A stretch of DNA of 64,000 bases, taken from assembly GCA_002337125.1 (NCBI GenBank), contig DDFJ01000004.1, positions 2,531,889 through 2,595,888 of the forward strand. Reading direction: 5' to 3'. The notes under the pieces are model-generated. The model had not been told where the DNA came from and searched no databases. It saw nothing but the letters and a program-made list of their open reading frames with translations. The position numbers and the translations under genes are program-made. The DNA is from Chitinophagaceae bacterium UBA1931 (lineage in GTDB: Bacteria; Bacteroidota; Bacteroidia; Chitinophagales; Chitinophagaceae). Below are positions 25,885-35,951 of the stretch, piece by piece. The first letter of the stretch is position 1; every line of letters starts with the position of its first letter.

Positions 25885-27726
25885 TTATCGCCCAAACATT
25901 TTTTCCAGTTCATCTTTTTTAATTTCCATGTAAACCGGAAAGCCGTTCGACGTTGCGTTGGGTTGTGAACAGTTGAATAAATCTTCCACCAACTGTTTCA
26001 TTTCTTTTTGTGTGAGTGAGCGGCCGGCTTTAATGCAATGCTGTTTGGCTAAAGAGCGTACTAATTTTTCACGCTTGGAGAATTTTAAATCGCTGGTATA
26101 ATGTTTAAACTGTTCCAGCAGTAATTCAATTGCCATACTTTCATTTCCCTGTTCCACATCGGCAGGTGTACCCTGTATAACAAAAGTATCTTTTCCGAAA
26201 GGTTCAATGTGATAACCTAATTGATGTAGCTCAGGAAGCAGATCGTTTAACAAAACAGTATCCTGTGGTGAAAGTTGCAATGTAGATGGAAACAAACTTC
26301 TTTGCGTTGCAACAGCTTTTCCTTCAACAGCAGCAACATAACGTTCATACAAAACACGCTCATGTGCGTTTTGCTGGTGAATGATCATCATTCCTTTATT
26401 GGTTGAAGCAAGAATATAAGTGTTATGAAGCTGAAAAAAATCCTGATCGGGAACAAGGCTGGTTTCAACCGCTGGTTTTAAATCATATCCTGTATTAGTC
26501 TGAACAAAATTTTGCTGTGAAAAATTCTCCCCTTCAGGGGTTGGGGGTACGTCTCTCCAATGTTTCAGTTCACTTTTATTTGTTGGATCAATTTTATGTG
26601 CTGCATGCTTTTGCGTAAAAGTTTGGTAAAGCGAAGATGCTGATGCCATTGACTTTTGTTCATCGGTAAACGGTTTGCTTACAGCATCGAGCCGCTGAAT
26701 ATTGGGATCAAGATCAAAATCAAGTGTTGGTGTAATGCTGAACTGTGCCAATGCATGTTTGATGGCCGATTGTACAAAAGCATACACAATCTTTTCATCT
26801 TCAAACTTGATTTCCTGTTTGGTTGGATGAACATTGATATCAACCTGTGCAGGATCAAGATCAATAAACAATACATACGCAGGAAAACTGTCGGCAGGAA
26901 TCATTTCCTGGAAAGCACTTGCAACTGCATGATTGAGATAAGCACTTTTGATGAAACGTTTATTGACAAAGAAATACTGATCACCTCTTGTCTTCTTGGC
27001 AGTTTCAGGTTTACCGATAAAACCATAAATGTTCATGTAATCGGTTTGTTCTTCAGCTGAAACAAGTTTACTGTTGTACTGGCTGCCAAGCAACTGAACA
27101 ATGCGTTGCTTCAGTGTTCCTCTTTCGAGGTGAAACATTTGCTGACCATTTGCAGTTAAGGAGAAAAAGATATCGGGGTAAGCCATGCTTACACGGATAA
27201 ATTCATCTACGATATGCCGCATTTCGGCTGCATTGCTTTTTAAAAAATTCCGGCGTGCCGGAACGTTGAAGAATAAATTCTTCATGGCAATACTGGTGCC
27301 GTTAACAGTGGCAACAGGTTCCTGTTTTGTTACAACACTGTTTTCAATTTCAATAAATGTTCCTGCAGTATCTTCTGCACGTTTGGTTTTTATTTCAACC
27401 TGCGCAACAGCTGCAATCGATGCAAGAGCTTCGCCACGGAAGCCCATTGTTTTAATGCGGAAGAGATCTTCTATTTCCCTGATCTTGGATGTGGCATGGC
27501 GTTCAAAAGCAATACGTGCATCTGTCTCACTCATGCCCACACCATTGTCAATTACCTGCACCAGTTGTTTACCTGCATCGTTAATGATGAGTTGAATTTC
27601 GGTTGAACCTGCATCCACTGCATTTTCCAATAACTCTTTCACCGCACTTGCAGGGCGCTGAATAACTTCACCAGCTGCAATCTGGTTTGCAATATGATCG
27701 GGTAATAATTGAATGATATCCGGCAC
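25885..27726 (-). CDS. mutL: DNA mismatch repair protein MutL
   Basis: 613 aa. GHKL ATPase N-terminus: IAAGEVIQRPASAVKELLENAVDAG, DNGVGM, HATSKI, TMGFRGEAL. Transducer domain to about residue 330, variable linker, then the C-terminal dimerisation domain. Near residues 560-570 CIKAGRSLTQKEM resembles the family C-terminus; the DQHAxxER motif is changed to QQNAHERVLYE (residue about 443), so the endonuclease metal site looks atypical. Acts with MutS in mismatch repair. Confidence 0.96.
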   Translation of the reverse strand: MPDIIQLLPDHIANQIAAGEVIQRPASAVKELLENAVDAGSTEIQLIINDAGKQLVQVIDNGVGMSETDARIAFERHATSKIREIEDLFRIKTMGFRGEALASIAAVAQVEIKTKRAEDTAGTFIEIENSVVTKQEPVATVNGTSIAMKNLFFNVPARRNFLKSNAAEMRHIVDEFIRVSMAYPDIFFSLTANGQQMFHLERGTLKQRIVQLLGSQYNSKLVSAEEQTDYMNIYGFIGKPETAKKTRGDQYFFVNKRFIKSAYLNHAVASAFQEMIPADSFPAYVLFIDLDPAQVDINVHPTKQEIKFEDEKIVYAFVQSAIKHALAQFSITPTLDFDLDPNIQRLDAVSKPFTDEQKSMASASSLYQTFTQKHAAHKIDPTNKSELKHWRDVPPTPEGENFSQQNFVQTNTGYDLKPAVETSLVPDQDFFQLHNTYILASTNKGMMIIHQQNAHERVLYERYVAAVEGKAVATQRSLFPSTLQLSPQDTVLLNDLLPELHQLGYHIEPFGKDTFVIQGTPADVEQGNESMAIELLLEQFKHYTSDLKFSKREKLVRSLAKQHCIKAGRSLTQKEMKQLVEDLFNCSQPNATSNGFPVYMEIKKDELEKMFGR

Positions 27727-27825
27727 TTAATCTTTCTCCTTTTTGAAACGGCAAAATTACAGTTCTTCAACCAACCTTCGAAGGATTATTCGTTATCTTT
27801 AACCGGCTTGTAAAGTAAAATATGC

Positions 27826-30765
27826 ATGAAGAAACTATTCCTTTCACTACTGATTATTGCTGCCGGCTTCAGTTCATTTTCACAAACAAAAGTTGAACTG
27901 GCAAAACGTTGGGCCGACAGTGTGATGAAAACACTGAACAACGATGAACGTATTGCACAGTTAATGATCATCAGGGCGCACAGTAATCTTGGTCCCGATC
28001 ATATCAACCATGTTATTGAGCAGATTCAGAAATACAATGTTGGCGGACTTTGTTTTTTCCAGGGCGGACCAGTACGGCAGGCCAATCTCACCAACTATTA
28101 TCAAAGCATTGCGAAAACACCTTTGCTTATTACAATTGATGGCGAATGGGGTTTGGGTATGCGGCTCGACAGTGTGATTCCTTTGCAACGGCAATTAATG
28201 CTTGGTGCTGTAAGCGATGCATCACTTGCTTACCAGTACGGTCGGTTGATTGGTGAACAATGCAGGCGCATGGGCATACAGGTAAACTTTGCACCGGTGG
28301 TGGATGTAAATAACAATCCTTACAATCCTGTAATTAACGACCGCTCTTTTGGTGAAGACCGTTTTAAAGTTGCATTGTTTGGTGTGCAGGTAATGAAAGG
28401 CATGCAGGAAATGGGTGTGATGGCTTGTGCCAAACATTTTCCAGGTCATGGTGATACAGAAACAGACAGTCACATGGATTTACCCGTCATCAATAAATCA
28501 AGAGCGCAACTTGATTCGCTTGAGTTATTTCCATTCAGGGAAATGATTGAAAACAATGTGGGAAGTATTATGATTGGTCATTTGTACATTCCTGCAATTG
28601 ATAATACGCAAAACGTTGCAACATCTCTTTCATATAATAACGTAACCAAACTGCTGCGTGAAGAACTGCAGTTTAAAGGACTAACGTTTACTGATGCACT
28701 GGAAATGCAGGGTGTAAAAAAGTTTTTTCCTGATGGACAGGCAAGTGCACAATCACTGATTGCAGGAAATGATCTGCTTTGTTTGCCTGCTGATGTTCCT
28801 GCTGCTATTCAGAAAATAAAAAAAGCGATCAAGCACAAAAAGCTGAGTTGGGATGAGATCAACAAAAGAGTTGAACGTGTGCTGATGGCAAAATATTTAT
28901 ACGGACTTGCTTCATGGAAACCAATTGACACCAACAACCTGGTGAATGATCTGAATGCAAAAACAGAATCGCTGAAGTTGTTGATTGCAAACAAATCCAT
29001 CACACTGCTTCGTAATGAAAATAATTTACTGCCGCTTTCCGCAGCAACAATGACCTTCATGAACAAAGCAACAAATGAAGAACGGAAAATTGCTTACGTG
29101 GCTGTTGGTATTACAGCTGATAATACAATGACCAAAAAGATGCGGGATGAACTGAAGGCTGATGTGTTTTTCTTCTCGTATAAAAGTGATGGCGGAAGAG
29201 TCTTGTCGCTCATTGAATTACTGAAGAACAACTACCAGCAGGTGGTGATTGGTGTACATAATTACAGTCGTCGTCCACAGGGTAACTATGGATTAAGTGT
29301 GCCATCAGTTCAGTTGATCAGCGGATTACTGCAATTGCCAAAGTCGGTGCTGATGATGTTTGGCAATCCTTATGCATTGAAAAATTTCTGTAACGCAAAA
29401 AACAGTTTATTGTGTTATGAAGATGATGTGTACACACAACAAGCTGCATTTGAAATACTCACAGGCAAACAATCTCCGCAGGGAAAGCTGCCTGTTTCTG
29501 TTTGTGATGAATTGAAATTTGGCGCAGGAATAAGTTATGTCCAGGCAAACAAAGGTTTAATGCCTGTAGAAAAAACAGATGAAACAAAATTTGCTGTGGT
29601 TGATTCTATTGTTGCAGATGCAATTGAAAAAAAAGTAGCGCCGGGTTGTGTAGTACTCGCAGCAAAAGACGGAAAAATTGTTTTTGAAAAAGCGTATGGT
29701 TATTATACCTACAACCAAACCGAGCCAATGACACTTGAATCGGTGTTTGACATGGCATCGGTAACAAAGATCTGTGCAACAACTGTTGCTGTAATGAAAT
29801 TGTATGAAGAAGGTAAGCTTGATCTCAAACAAAAACTTGGTTATTACCTGCCATGGGTAAACGGAACCAACAAAGCTGATCTTGTTATTGAAGATATTTT
29901 GTTGCACCAGGCCGGGTTAAAATCATTCATCCCTTTTTATAAAGAAACAACTGATGATGTAACAGGTGTTCCGTTTGATGCGGTTTATCAAACAGTATTG
30001 GATGAACAGCATACAGTAAAAGTAGCTGAGCATTTTTATATGCGAAACGATTGGGTTGATACAATGAATCTGCGTATCCTGCAAAGCGATCTTGGCCCCA
30101 ATGGAAAATATGTGTACAGCGACAATGATTTCATCTTCATGGGAAAAATTGTTGAACAGCTTACAGGAATGACGCTTGATGCATATGTACGTAAAACATT
30201 TTATGAACCATTGCAATTTCAGTCAACAGGTTTTTTACCACTGAATCATTTACCCCAGAGCCGCATTGTTCCAACTGAACGTGAAGTACAGTTCAGGAGG
30301 CAATTACTCCGTGGATATGTGCATGATCCCGGTGCTGCAATGTTTGGTGGTATTGCAGGGCATGCAGGTTTGTACAGTACAGCGTATGAACTGGCTGTGT
30401 TACTGCAAATGATTGCTAACGGCGGAACCATTGGTGACAAAACGTTTTTTAAACCTGAAACAGTTAAACTGTTTACATCTTATCAAAGTGAAAACAGCAG
30501 GAGGGGACTGGGTTTTGATAAACCGGAAAAAGATAATCTTACACGAAAAGAACCTTATCCCGCACTCAGCGTGTCGCCTTCAACATTCGGGCACACAGGT
30601 TATACAGGTACAGGTGTGTGGGCCGATCCGGAAAATAATATTGTGTTTATATTTTTAAGCAACAGGGTTTATCCCGATGGTGGTACCAATACAAAAATTC
30701 TTACGATGAATGTGCGGGGAAAAATTCAGGATGCGTTGTATAAAATAATATTGAATAAAAATTAA
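27826..30765 (+). CDS. GH3 beta-N-acetylglucosaminidase-like / serine hydrolase fusion
   Basis: 979 aa, signal peptide ending SSFSQ. Residues about 30-370 are a GH3 (NagZ-like) barrel: KHFPGHGDTETDSHMDLP near 203-220 carries the His of the NagZ loop, and FTDALEM near 288 the nucleophile Asp. A GH3 C-terminal domain follows (380-570). The last 390 residues are a beta-lactamase/PBP-like serine hydrolase with SVTK near 646, YSDND near 763 and HTG near 922. The fusion fits peptidoglycan turnover or recycling in the periplasm. Confidence 0.92.
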   Translation: MKKLFLSLLIIAAGFSSFSQTKVELAKRWADSVMKTLNNDERIAQLMIIRAHSNLGPDHINHVIEQIQKYNVGGLCFFQGGPVRQANLTNYYQSIAKTPLLITIDGEWGLGMRLDSVIPLQRQLMLGAVSDASLAYQYGRLIGEQCRRMGIQVNFAPVVDVNNNPYNPVINDRSFGEDRFKVALFGVQVMKGMQEMGVMACAKHFPGHGDTETDSHMDLPVINKSRAQLDSLELFPFREMIENNVGSIMIGHLYIPAIDNTQNVATSLSYNNVTKLLREELQFKGLTFTDALEMQGVKKFFPDGQASAQSLIAGNDLLCLPADVPAAIQKIKKAIKHKKLSWDEINKRVERVLMAKYLYGLASWKPIDTNNLVNDLNAKTESLKLLIANKSITLLRNENNLLPLSAATMTFMNKATNEERKIAYVAVGITADNTMTKKMRDELKADVFFFSYKSDGGRVLSLIELLKNNYQQVVIGVHNYSRRPQGNYGLSVPSVQLISGLLQLPKSVLMMFGNPYALKNFCNAKNSLLCYEDDVYTQQAAFEILTGKQSPQGKLPVSVCDELKFGAGISYVQANKGLMPVEKTDETKFAVVDSIVADAIEKKVAPGCVVLAAKDGKIVFEKAYGYYTYNQTEPMTLESVFDMASVTKICATTVAVMKLYEEGKLDLKQKLGYYLPWVNGTNKADLVIEDILLHQAGLKSFIPFYKETTDDVTGVPFDAVYQTVLDEQHTVKVAEHFYMRNDWVDTMNLRILQSDLGPNGKYVYSDNDFIFMGKIVEQLTGMTLDAYVRKTFYEPLQFQSTGFLPLNHLPQSRIVPTEREVQFRRQLLRGYVHDPGAAMFGGIAGHAGLYSTAYELAVLLQMIANGGTIGDKTFFKPETVKLFTSYQSENSRRGLGFDKPEKDNLTRKEPYPALSVSPSTFGHTGYTGTGVWADPENNIVFIFLSNRVYPDGGTNTKILTMNVRGKIQDALYKIILNKN

Positions 30766-30787
30766 ACCCCAACTTTCGCCGGGGTTT
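30764..30787. terminator. Hairpin between GH3 fusion and ricT
   Basis: AAACCCC / GGGGTTT with a 10-nt loop at the convergent gene ends; weak T-tract. Confidence 0.5.
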
Positions 30788-30800
30788 AATATCAATCTTC

Positions 30801-32183
30801 TTATTGTTGTTTTTTTGGAGGCTGCTGTTGCTGGCCTTTATTTCTGTCGCCTTGCTGAGGCTTGTTTTGTTGCTGCGGGCGCTGCTGTTGTTTTTGTTGC
30901 GGCTGCTGTTGTTGTCTTTGTTGTCCGCCCTGTTTTTGTTGCTGTCCACCTTGTCTGTTTTGCGGATTACCACCTTGTTTATTTTGCTGCTGACCGCCTT
31001 GCTGTGGCCTGTTTTGTTGTTGCGGACGCTGCTGTGACTTTGGCTGATCCTGCTGGCGCTTTTGTTGCTGCTCTTTATCTTTTCTCTTGCGGCTGTTGCG
31101 TTCAAGACTCTTCAAACTTATTTGTCCAACAAGCTCAACATGCACATGTTCTTTTTCTTCTTCTTTTACCGGTGATAGTTCAATTGCTCCCAATTCATCA
31201 GGCCGCTGGCCTTTTGCATTCATGAACCTGATTTCTTTTACACGCTCAATAGGAACAGGGTATTGTTTATTACTGTCAGGTAAAATATACCACATCAGGT
31301 TTTTGAAAATGTCTTTTTTAATCAGCGTTGCTGTACCACGACTTAACTCCAATGTGTCAGCATTATTGGGGAACTGCTGCAACGCATCAAGGTAAGTATC
31401 CAGTTCATAGTTCAAGCAGCACTTTAAACGTCCGCATTGTCCGCTGAGTTTTGTTTGATTGATGGTTAAATTCTGGTAACGTGCAATGGTAGTAGTAACG
31501 CTTTTAAAATCGCTGAGCCAGCTGCTGCAACATAATTCCCTGCCGCAACTGCCAATGCCACCAATCTTTGCTGCTTCCTGCCTGATACCGATCTGCTTCA
31601 TCTCCACTTTAATCTTAAATTCAGAAGCATAAATTTTAATCAGCTCACGGAAATCAACACGGTCTTCGGCAGTATAATAGAATGTTGCTTTTCTGCCATC
31701 GGCCTGGAACTCTACTTCAATCAGTTTCATATCCAGGTTCAGCTGTATAATAATGGCTCTTGCTCTTGTTAACGAAGGTTTTTCCCTGTTTTTGCTTTCG
31801 CTCCATTTCTGCAAGTCCATTTCATTGGCCCTGCGCATGATCTTCTTCATTTCAGCATTATCTTCCTTCACACCCTTTTTCTTCATCTGCAAACGCACCA
31901 GTTCGCCGGTAAGGTTCACCATACCCACATCAAAACCACTCACACCTTCAACAGTAACCATGTCGCCCTTAATGAAAGTCTGAAGTGTATTGTTCCTGTA
32001 AAAATCTTTTCGGCTGCCATTGTTAAAAGTAACTTCAATAACACGGCAATCACTGTCGGGATCGCTGAACGGAAGATTGGCCAGCCAGTCGTGTACATTC
32101 AAACGGTTACAGCCACCAGTGCTGCAGCCACCGTTGCTTTTGCATCCATTGACGCCATTAGTACCACAACTTGAACAACCCAT
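30801..32183 (-). CDS. ricT: PSP1/RicT family protein with Gln-rich tail
   Basis: 460 aa. Cys-rich start (MGCSSCGTNG, then CKSNGGCSTGGC), followed by the PSP1 domain with KIGGIGSCGRELCCSSWL and GQCGRLKCCLNYE, the Cys set that in Bacillus RicT (YaaT) joins an Fe-S complex controlling RNase Y. From about residue 365 the chain becomes almost only Q, P, G, N, K and R in short imperfect repeats. It is next to holB upstream, the order known for yaaT-holB in other phyla. Confidence 0.9.
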   Translation of the reverse strand: MGCSSCGTNGVNGCKSNGGCSTGGCNRLNVHDWLANLPFSDPDSDCRVIEVTFNNGSRKDFYRNNTLQTFIKGDMVTVEGVSGFDVGMVNLTGELVRLQMKKKGVKEDNAEMKKIMRRANEMDLQKWSESKNREKPSLTRARAIIIQLNLDMKLIEVEFQADGRKATFYYTAEDRVDFRELIKIYASEFKIKVEMKQIGIRQEAAKIGGIGSCGRELCCSSWLSDFKSVTTTIARYQNLTINQTKLSGQCGRLKCCLNYELDTYLDALQQFPNNADTLELSRGTATLIKKDIFKNLMWYILPDSNKQYPVPIERVKEIRFMNAKGQRPDELGAIELSPVKEEEKEHVHVELVGQISLKSLERNSRKRKDKEQQQKRQQDQPKSQQRPQQQNRPQQGGQQQNKQGGNPQNRQGGQQQKQGGQQRQQQQPQQKQQQRPQQQNKPQQGDRNKGQQQQPPKKQQ

Positions 32184-32533
32184 ATATAAATACGAAATGA
32201 AAAATGATTAATTAAGATTGAAGAAGGCTTTGGGAGCAAGCAGCAGAATATCTATGAAGCTTTGGTTGTGTCACTCACTTGTACGCTTTTATCTTTGTTC
32301 GGCAGTTTTTGTTTCAGCGAAAAAGTATATGTTTAAATGTGTTGCCCAAGCCGGCAATACAGTACAAGAGTGCGACGCAACAGAAGTTGATCATCATTCA
32401 ACAGCTCATCCACACAAACCTTTCTTCCCCTGACCTTTATCCTTTCACTATTCTTCCACGCAGGTCATTCATCAAAAATAGAGTTTTTTGCGGAAAAGCA
32501 GGCATGTTTTGATTTTGAGGCCCCGGGCTGGTA
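32184..32533. other. Intergenic stretch between ricT and holB
   Basis: 350 nt without a convincing gene. A 71-codon open frame on + (32218-32433) lacks codon bias and similarity. The stretch is largely occupied by the inverted-repeat element at 32265-32381. Confidence 0.6.
32265..32381. repeat. 117-bp element with imperfect terminal inverted repeats
   Basis: Left end GTTGTGTCACTCACTTGTAC is an imperfect inverse of right end GTACAAGAGTGCGACGCAAC. The right-end sequence recurs (one to two changes) inverted at 54008-54027. Looks like a non-autonomous, MITE- or REP-like dispersed element. Confidence 0.5.
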
Positions 32534-33709
32534 TCAATTCACCTCAATCGCCGATTTGTTGGCAATAATATGGTAGAGTTTGATGGTGAGCGCCATGAAC
32601 AGCATTTTGGCGTTGGCATTGCGTTCAATATAATAAGCGGCTTTGTCTAACTCCTGGGTAATGGCCTGCTGCTGACTTACATCGCAAAGCTTGTTGAGGC
32701 GCATGGAGAAATCTTTTTCGGCACCGGTTAGTGGCAAATTGTCTTCGCCCATTGTCCGCAGGCGGATGCTCTGCTCCAGCAAGTGGGTAAAATAACGCAG
32801 GAACTGTTTTTGCTTTTCACGACCCTGCTGACTGATAATATCCACCCATTTAACCTGTGCCACCGGCCCGGTTTTAAGCATGGAGTTCAGCCATTCCCTC
32901 AACAACGATTGCCAGTCTTCTTCCGCATGCTGAATCAGTTGCAATGCTTCCCTGTAATTGCCTTCGCACACACCGGCAATCTGCATGGCCTGGTCTTCGC
33001 TTAACCTGCTGCGTTGCACAAGGGCTTCGGCCACATCTTTTATTTCAACCGGCGGAATACGAACTGTCTGACAACGGCTCACAATGGTGGGCAGCACCAG
33101 GCTTTCATTTTCGGCAACAAGAATAAATAAAGTATTAGCCGGAGGTTCTTCAATCAGCTTCAGCAATTTGTTGCCTTCGTTGCCCAGGTACTCGGGCATC
33201 CAGAGCACAAGTATTTTGTATTCGCTCTCGAAACTTTTGAGGTTAAGTTTACGGATGATGTCGGCACACTCAGCCGCAGTAATATTTCCCTGTTTGTTTT
33301 CGGCACCAATAAACTGCAGCCAGTCGTACACATTACCGTAGGGGTATTGTTTGATGAATTCACGCCATTCATTAATGTAATCGGTGCTGACGGGTTTATC
33401 GCCACTTTTGCGTGGAATAACCGGGTAGCTGTAATGAATATCGGGGTGAATGTATTGTTCGGCCAATTCAGCTCCGTGCGATGATGGTGCGGCAACCGGT
33501 TCATCACCAAACAAACCTGCAGTTGTTGCAACCGGTTTTTGTTTTTCGCTTTGAGTAACAACGTAGGTACTGAAAGCAAGTGCAAGCGGTAATGCTCCGC
33601 TGCCTTCTTTGCCAATAAAGAGCAAAGCGTGGCTGAGGCGGTTGTTGTCCATCATTTCTTTTAGCTGATGAACAACCTGCTGCTGACCGATAACATTGCT
33701 GAATTGCAT
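32534..33709 (-). CDS. holB: DNA polymerase III delta-prime-type clamp-loader subunit
   Basis: 391 aa. N-terminus QFSNVIGQQQVVHQLKEMMDNNRLSHALLFIGKEGSG is the DnaX/HolB pattern with a degenerate P-loop (GKEGSGALPLA). The sensor-like segment LKLIEEPPANTLFILVAENESLVLPTIVSRCQTVRIPP matches the clamp-loader SRC motif. A Bacteroidota-typical insertion follows residue 55. It is the delta-prime role in loading the sliding clamp. Same strand, upstream of ricT. Confidence 0.9.
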   Translation of the reverse strand: MQFSNVIGQQQVVHQLKEMMDNNRLSHALLFIGKEGSGALPLALAFSTYVVTQSEKQKPVATTAGLFGDEPVAAPSSHGAELAEQYIHPDIHYSYPVIPRKSGDKPVSTDYINEWREFIKQYPYGNVYDWLQFIGAENKQGNITAAECADIIRKLNLKSFESEYKILVLWMPEYLGNEGNKLLKLIEEPPANTLFILVAENESLVLPTIVSRCQTVRIPPVEIKDVAEALVQRSRLSEDQAMQIAGVCEGNYREALQLIQHAEEDWQSLLREWLNSMLKTGPVAQVKWVDIISQQGREKQKQFLRYFTHLLEQSIRLRTMGEDNLPLTGAEKDFSMRLNKLCDVSQQQAITQELDKAAYYIERNANAKMLFMALTIKLYHIIANKSAIEVN

Positions 33710-33795
33710 GCGGCGAAGATAATAATTTGAGTAGCATCTGAGCCATGTCGTCTCAAAGACAGAAAGTGCACAAAGCTTTTTAATCGTTGTAACTA

Positions 33796-33825
33796 AAAGC
33801 CCCGTAATTTTTTTACGGGGCTTTT
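33796..33825. terminator. Terminator between gpx and holB
   Basis: AAAAGCCCCGTAA / TTACGGGGCTTTT with a short T loop; strong stem flanked by A and T tracts, ends gpx on the minus strand. Confidence 0.85.
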
Positions 33826-33855
33826 AGTTCTTTTTTTGTCTTTATGAAAAGTCTT

Positions 33856-34401
33856 TTACAGCTTACTTGTAATTTCTTCGCTCATTGGTTTTACTTTACT
33901 TGGGAAGTAAGCAACCAGTTCGCCTTTTTCGTTCAGTAAAAACTTATTGAAGTTCCATTTGATTTCTGCATCAAGTACGCCGTTCTTTTCCTTGCTTGTA
34001 AGCCATTGGTACAAGGGATGCATATCATCTCCTTTCACACTGATTTTTGCAGCCATAGGAAATGTTACATGATAAGTACCTGTGCAGAATTCTTTAATTT
34101 CTGCATTGGTGCCCGGTTCCTGTCCGCCAAAATTATTTGCAGGGAAACCAATTACCACCAGCTTGTCTTTATACTTTTCATACAAAGCTTCCAGTTCCTC
34201 GTATTGCGGCGTATAACCACATTTGGAAGCTGTGTTCACAATTAAAATTTTCTTTCCCTTAAAGCTGGAAAAGTTGATTGTTCCGCCTTCAAGCGATTCA
34301 ACTTTAAAACTGTAAATGTTGGGAAGTGCGTTTTGCTTTTTTACAGCCACTGTAAACGACAGTGAAACAAACACGAATAATGCAAGGATATAACGTATCA
34401 T
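33856..34401 (-). CDS. Glutathione peroxidase family thiol peroxidase
   Basis: 181 aa with an N-terminal hydrophobic segment, so probably exported. GPx core: VNTASKCGYTPQYEELEALYEKY with peroxidatic Cys61, GFPANNFGGQEPG carrying the catalytic Gln, and WNFNKFLLNEKG with the Trp-Asn pair. Most bacterial members use thioredoxin rather than glutathione and reduce hydroperoxides. Confidence 0.92.
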   Translation of the reverse strand: MIRYILALFVFVSLSFTVAVKKQNALPNIYSFKVESLEGGTINFSSFKGKKILIVNTASKCGYTPQYEELEALYEKYKDKLVVIGFPANNFGGQEPGTNAEIKEFCTGTYHVTFPMAAKISVKGDDMHPLYQWLTSKEKNGVLDAEIKWNFNKFLLNEKGELVAYFPSKVKPMSEEITSKL

Positions 34402-34503
34402 TTTTGGTTGATTTTAGAATTATAACAAAGAAAAAACAAAGTGGTTCAAAGATCATGCGAAAACCATCAGTTAGTTATCCGCTCATCAAATATGACCAAT
34501 GTA

Positions 34504-35892
34504 TTATTGCTTTTCGTAGCAACCAAGATCGGGCAAGCCAACTCTTGCCTTGCCATCAAAATCGGTAAGCAGGGGTGTAACTGTTCCTTTGTTAATGGCT
34601 GGTGATCCTGTTTTAAGATGAAAATTGTAATACTGTTTTACCACATCAACACTGTCGAACAATGGATCGGTGTTGCGGATAACATTTGAAAATGTTGAAA
34701 AAGAAGGATCTGTTTTTGAACGGAACAGTACATTGCTGAAACTTACTGCAGCTGCTGCGCTTCCATCTTTCTGTACCACTACTTCATTTTCTACAAAACC
34801 TTCCGATCCCCAGAGAATACTGTTGGTGAATATTGCATTTAGGGGTGCAGTATAAATCTGGCTGTTTTGTTTGATGGAGTTAGATGCCGTAAGTACAGGA
34901 TTTTTATGCTGTACATACGAATTGGAAATACTTACAACAGTACAATGCGTGAATTGGTACGTGCCTCCGTAAACAAGAGCAATGTTATTGCCGCAATTGC
35001 TGATTAAACAATTGTTGGCAACAATATTTGTGCTGATGCCAAATAAACCGATGTCATAAATATTATCAAGCACACAGTTGTTTAAAGTGAGTTTGGGATT
35101 GCTGTTGTTGGATGGTTTTTCAACCACCATTCCCTGGTAAGCATTTCTTACATAAGTATAAGTAAGCTGGTTGTTGATGCTGCTTCCCCTGAAATAAATG
35201 CCGGGCCATGAACCGGGATAATTTTTATATGGTTCATCCAAACGGTTGCCTTTAAACACAACGCTGTCGCTTTTTGTTCCATTAACGATTAATGTGCCAT
35301 CAACAATAAAAGGTGCATCTGCATTGAGGTAAATTCTTGCTCCCGGTTGAATGGTTAATACTGCATTGGTATCAACTACCATTCCACCAAGTATAACGTA
35401 TGGTTTGTCTTTTGTCCAGGTAAAATTGCCACGAAAAATGGTGCTGCGAATGTAATTGGCATTTTGTCCCCAGGCCTCTAACTGTTTATACTTTGTATTT
35501 CCGTTCGATTCAATTTTAATACTGTCTTTAATAATAAAAGGTTGATTGGCGGCATTGGGATTTACATTCACATTCACAAAAACATAAATGCTGTCGTTAC
35601 CTTCAATATCAATATTGCTGAACTGAACACCGGGACTTCCATCCACATTCATTTTAAAATTTGATGCAACTCCACCCATCAACTGAATATTGCTGATCCG
35701 AATCTTTTGCCTGTTTTCATTTTTAATGAGAAAGTATTTTGTAACTGAACCTGCAGAGGTAAAAACAGTATCGAAATGAAGACTGTCGTTTGCCAATGTA
35801 AGTTTTGCATCAGCACTTGTGTTCAGCGTGTCTTTACGACACGATGCAACAGTAATGAAAACCAAAAGCAGTATAGTAATGTATGACTTCAC
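34504..35892 (-). CDS. Lipoprotein with parallel beta-helix (choice-of-anchor Q-like)
   Basis: 462 aa, lipoprotein signal (VFITVASC). An immunoglobulin-like N-terminal part (LHFDTVFTSAGSVTKYFLIKNEN) precedes a right-handed beta-helix (about 150-400) with Asn-rich turns such as NCVLDNIYDIGLFG and NCLISNCGNN. The C-terminus LTDFDGKARVGLPDLGCYE is the choice-of-anchor Q closing motif. Likely surface exposed; ligand unknown. Confidence 0.82.
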   Translation of the reverse strand: MKSYITILLLVFITVASCRKDTLNTSADAKLTLANDSLHFDTVFTSAGSVTKYFLIKNENRQKIRISNIQLMGGVASNFKMNVDGSPGVQFSNIDIEGNDSIYVFVNVNVNPNAANQPFIIKDSIKIESNGNTKYKQLEAWGQNANYIRSTIFRGNFTWTKDKPYVILGGMVVDTNAVLTIQPGARIYLNADAPFIVDGTLIVNGTKSDSVVFKGNRLDEPYKNYPGSWPGIYFRGSSINNQLTYTYVRNAYQGMVVEKPSNNSNPKLTLNNCVLDNIYDIGLFGISTNIVANNCLISNCGNNIALVYGGTYQFTHCTVVSISNSYVQHKNPVLTASNSIKQNSQIYTAPLNAIFTNSILWGSEGFVENEVVVQKDGSAAAAVSFSNVLFRSKTDPSFSTFSNVIRNTDPLFDSVDVVKQYYNFHLKTGSPAINKGTVTPLLTDFDGKARVGLPDLGCYEKQ

Positions 35893-35951
35893 TGGTTGTA
35901 AAAATAAGAAAGCTTTGCAGAATGGCTTTTATTGTTTCGTTAATAATATGA

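Noticed and set aside
32218..32433. 71-codon open frame on + between ricT and holB
   Set aside because: No signal, domain or coding bias; it overlaps an inverted-repeat element.
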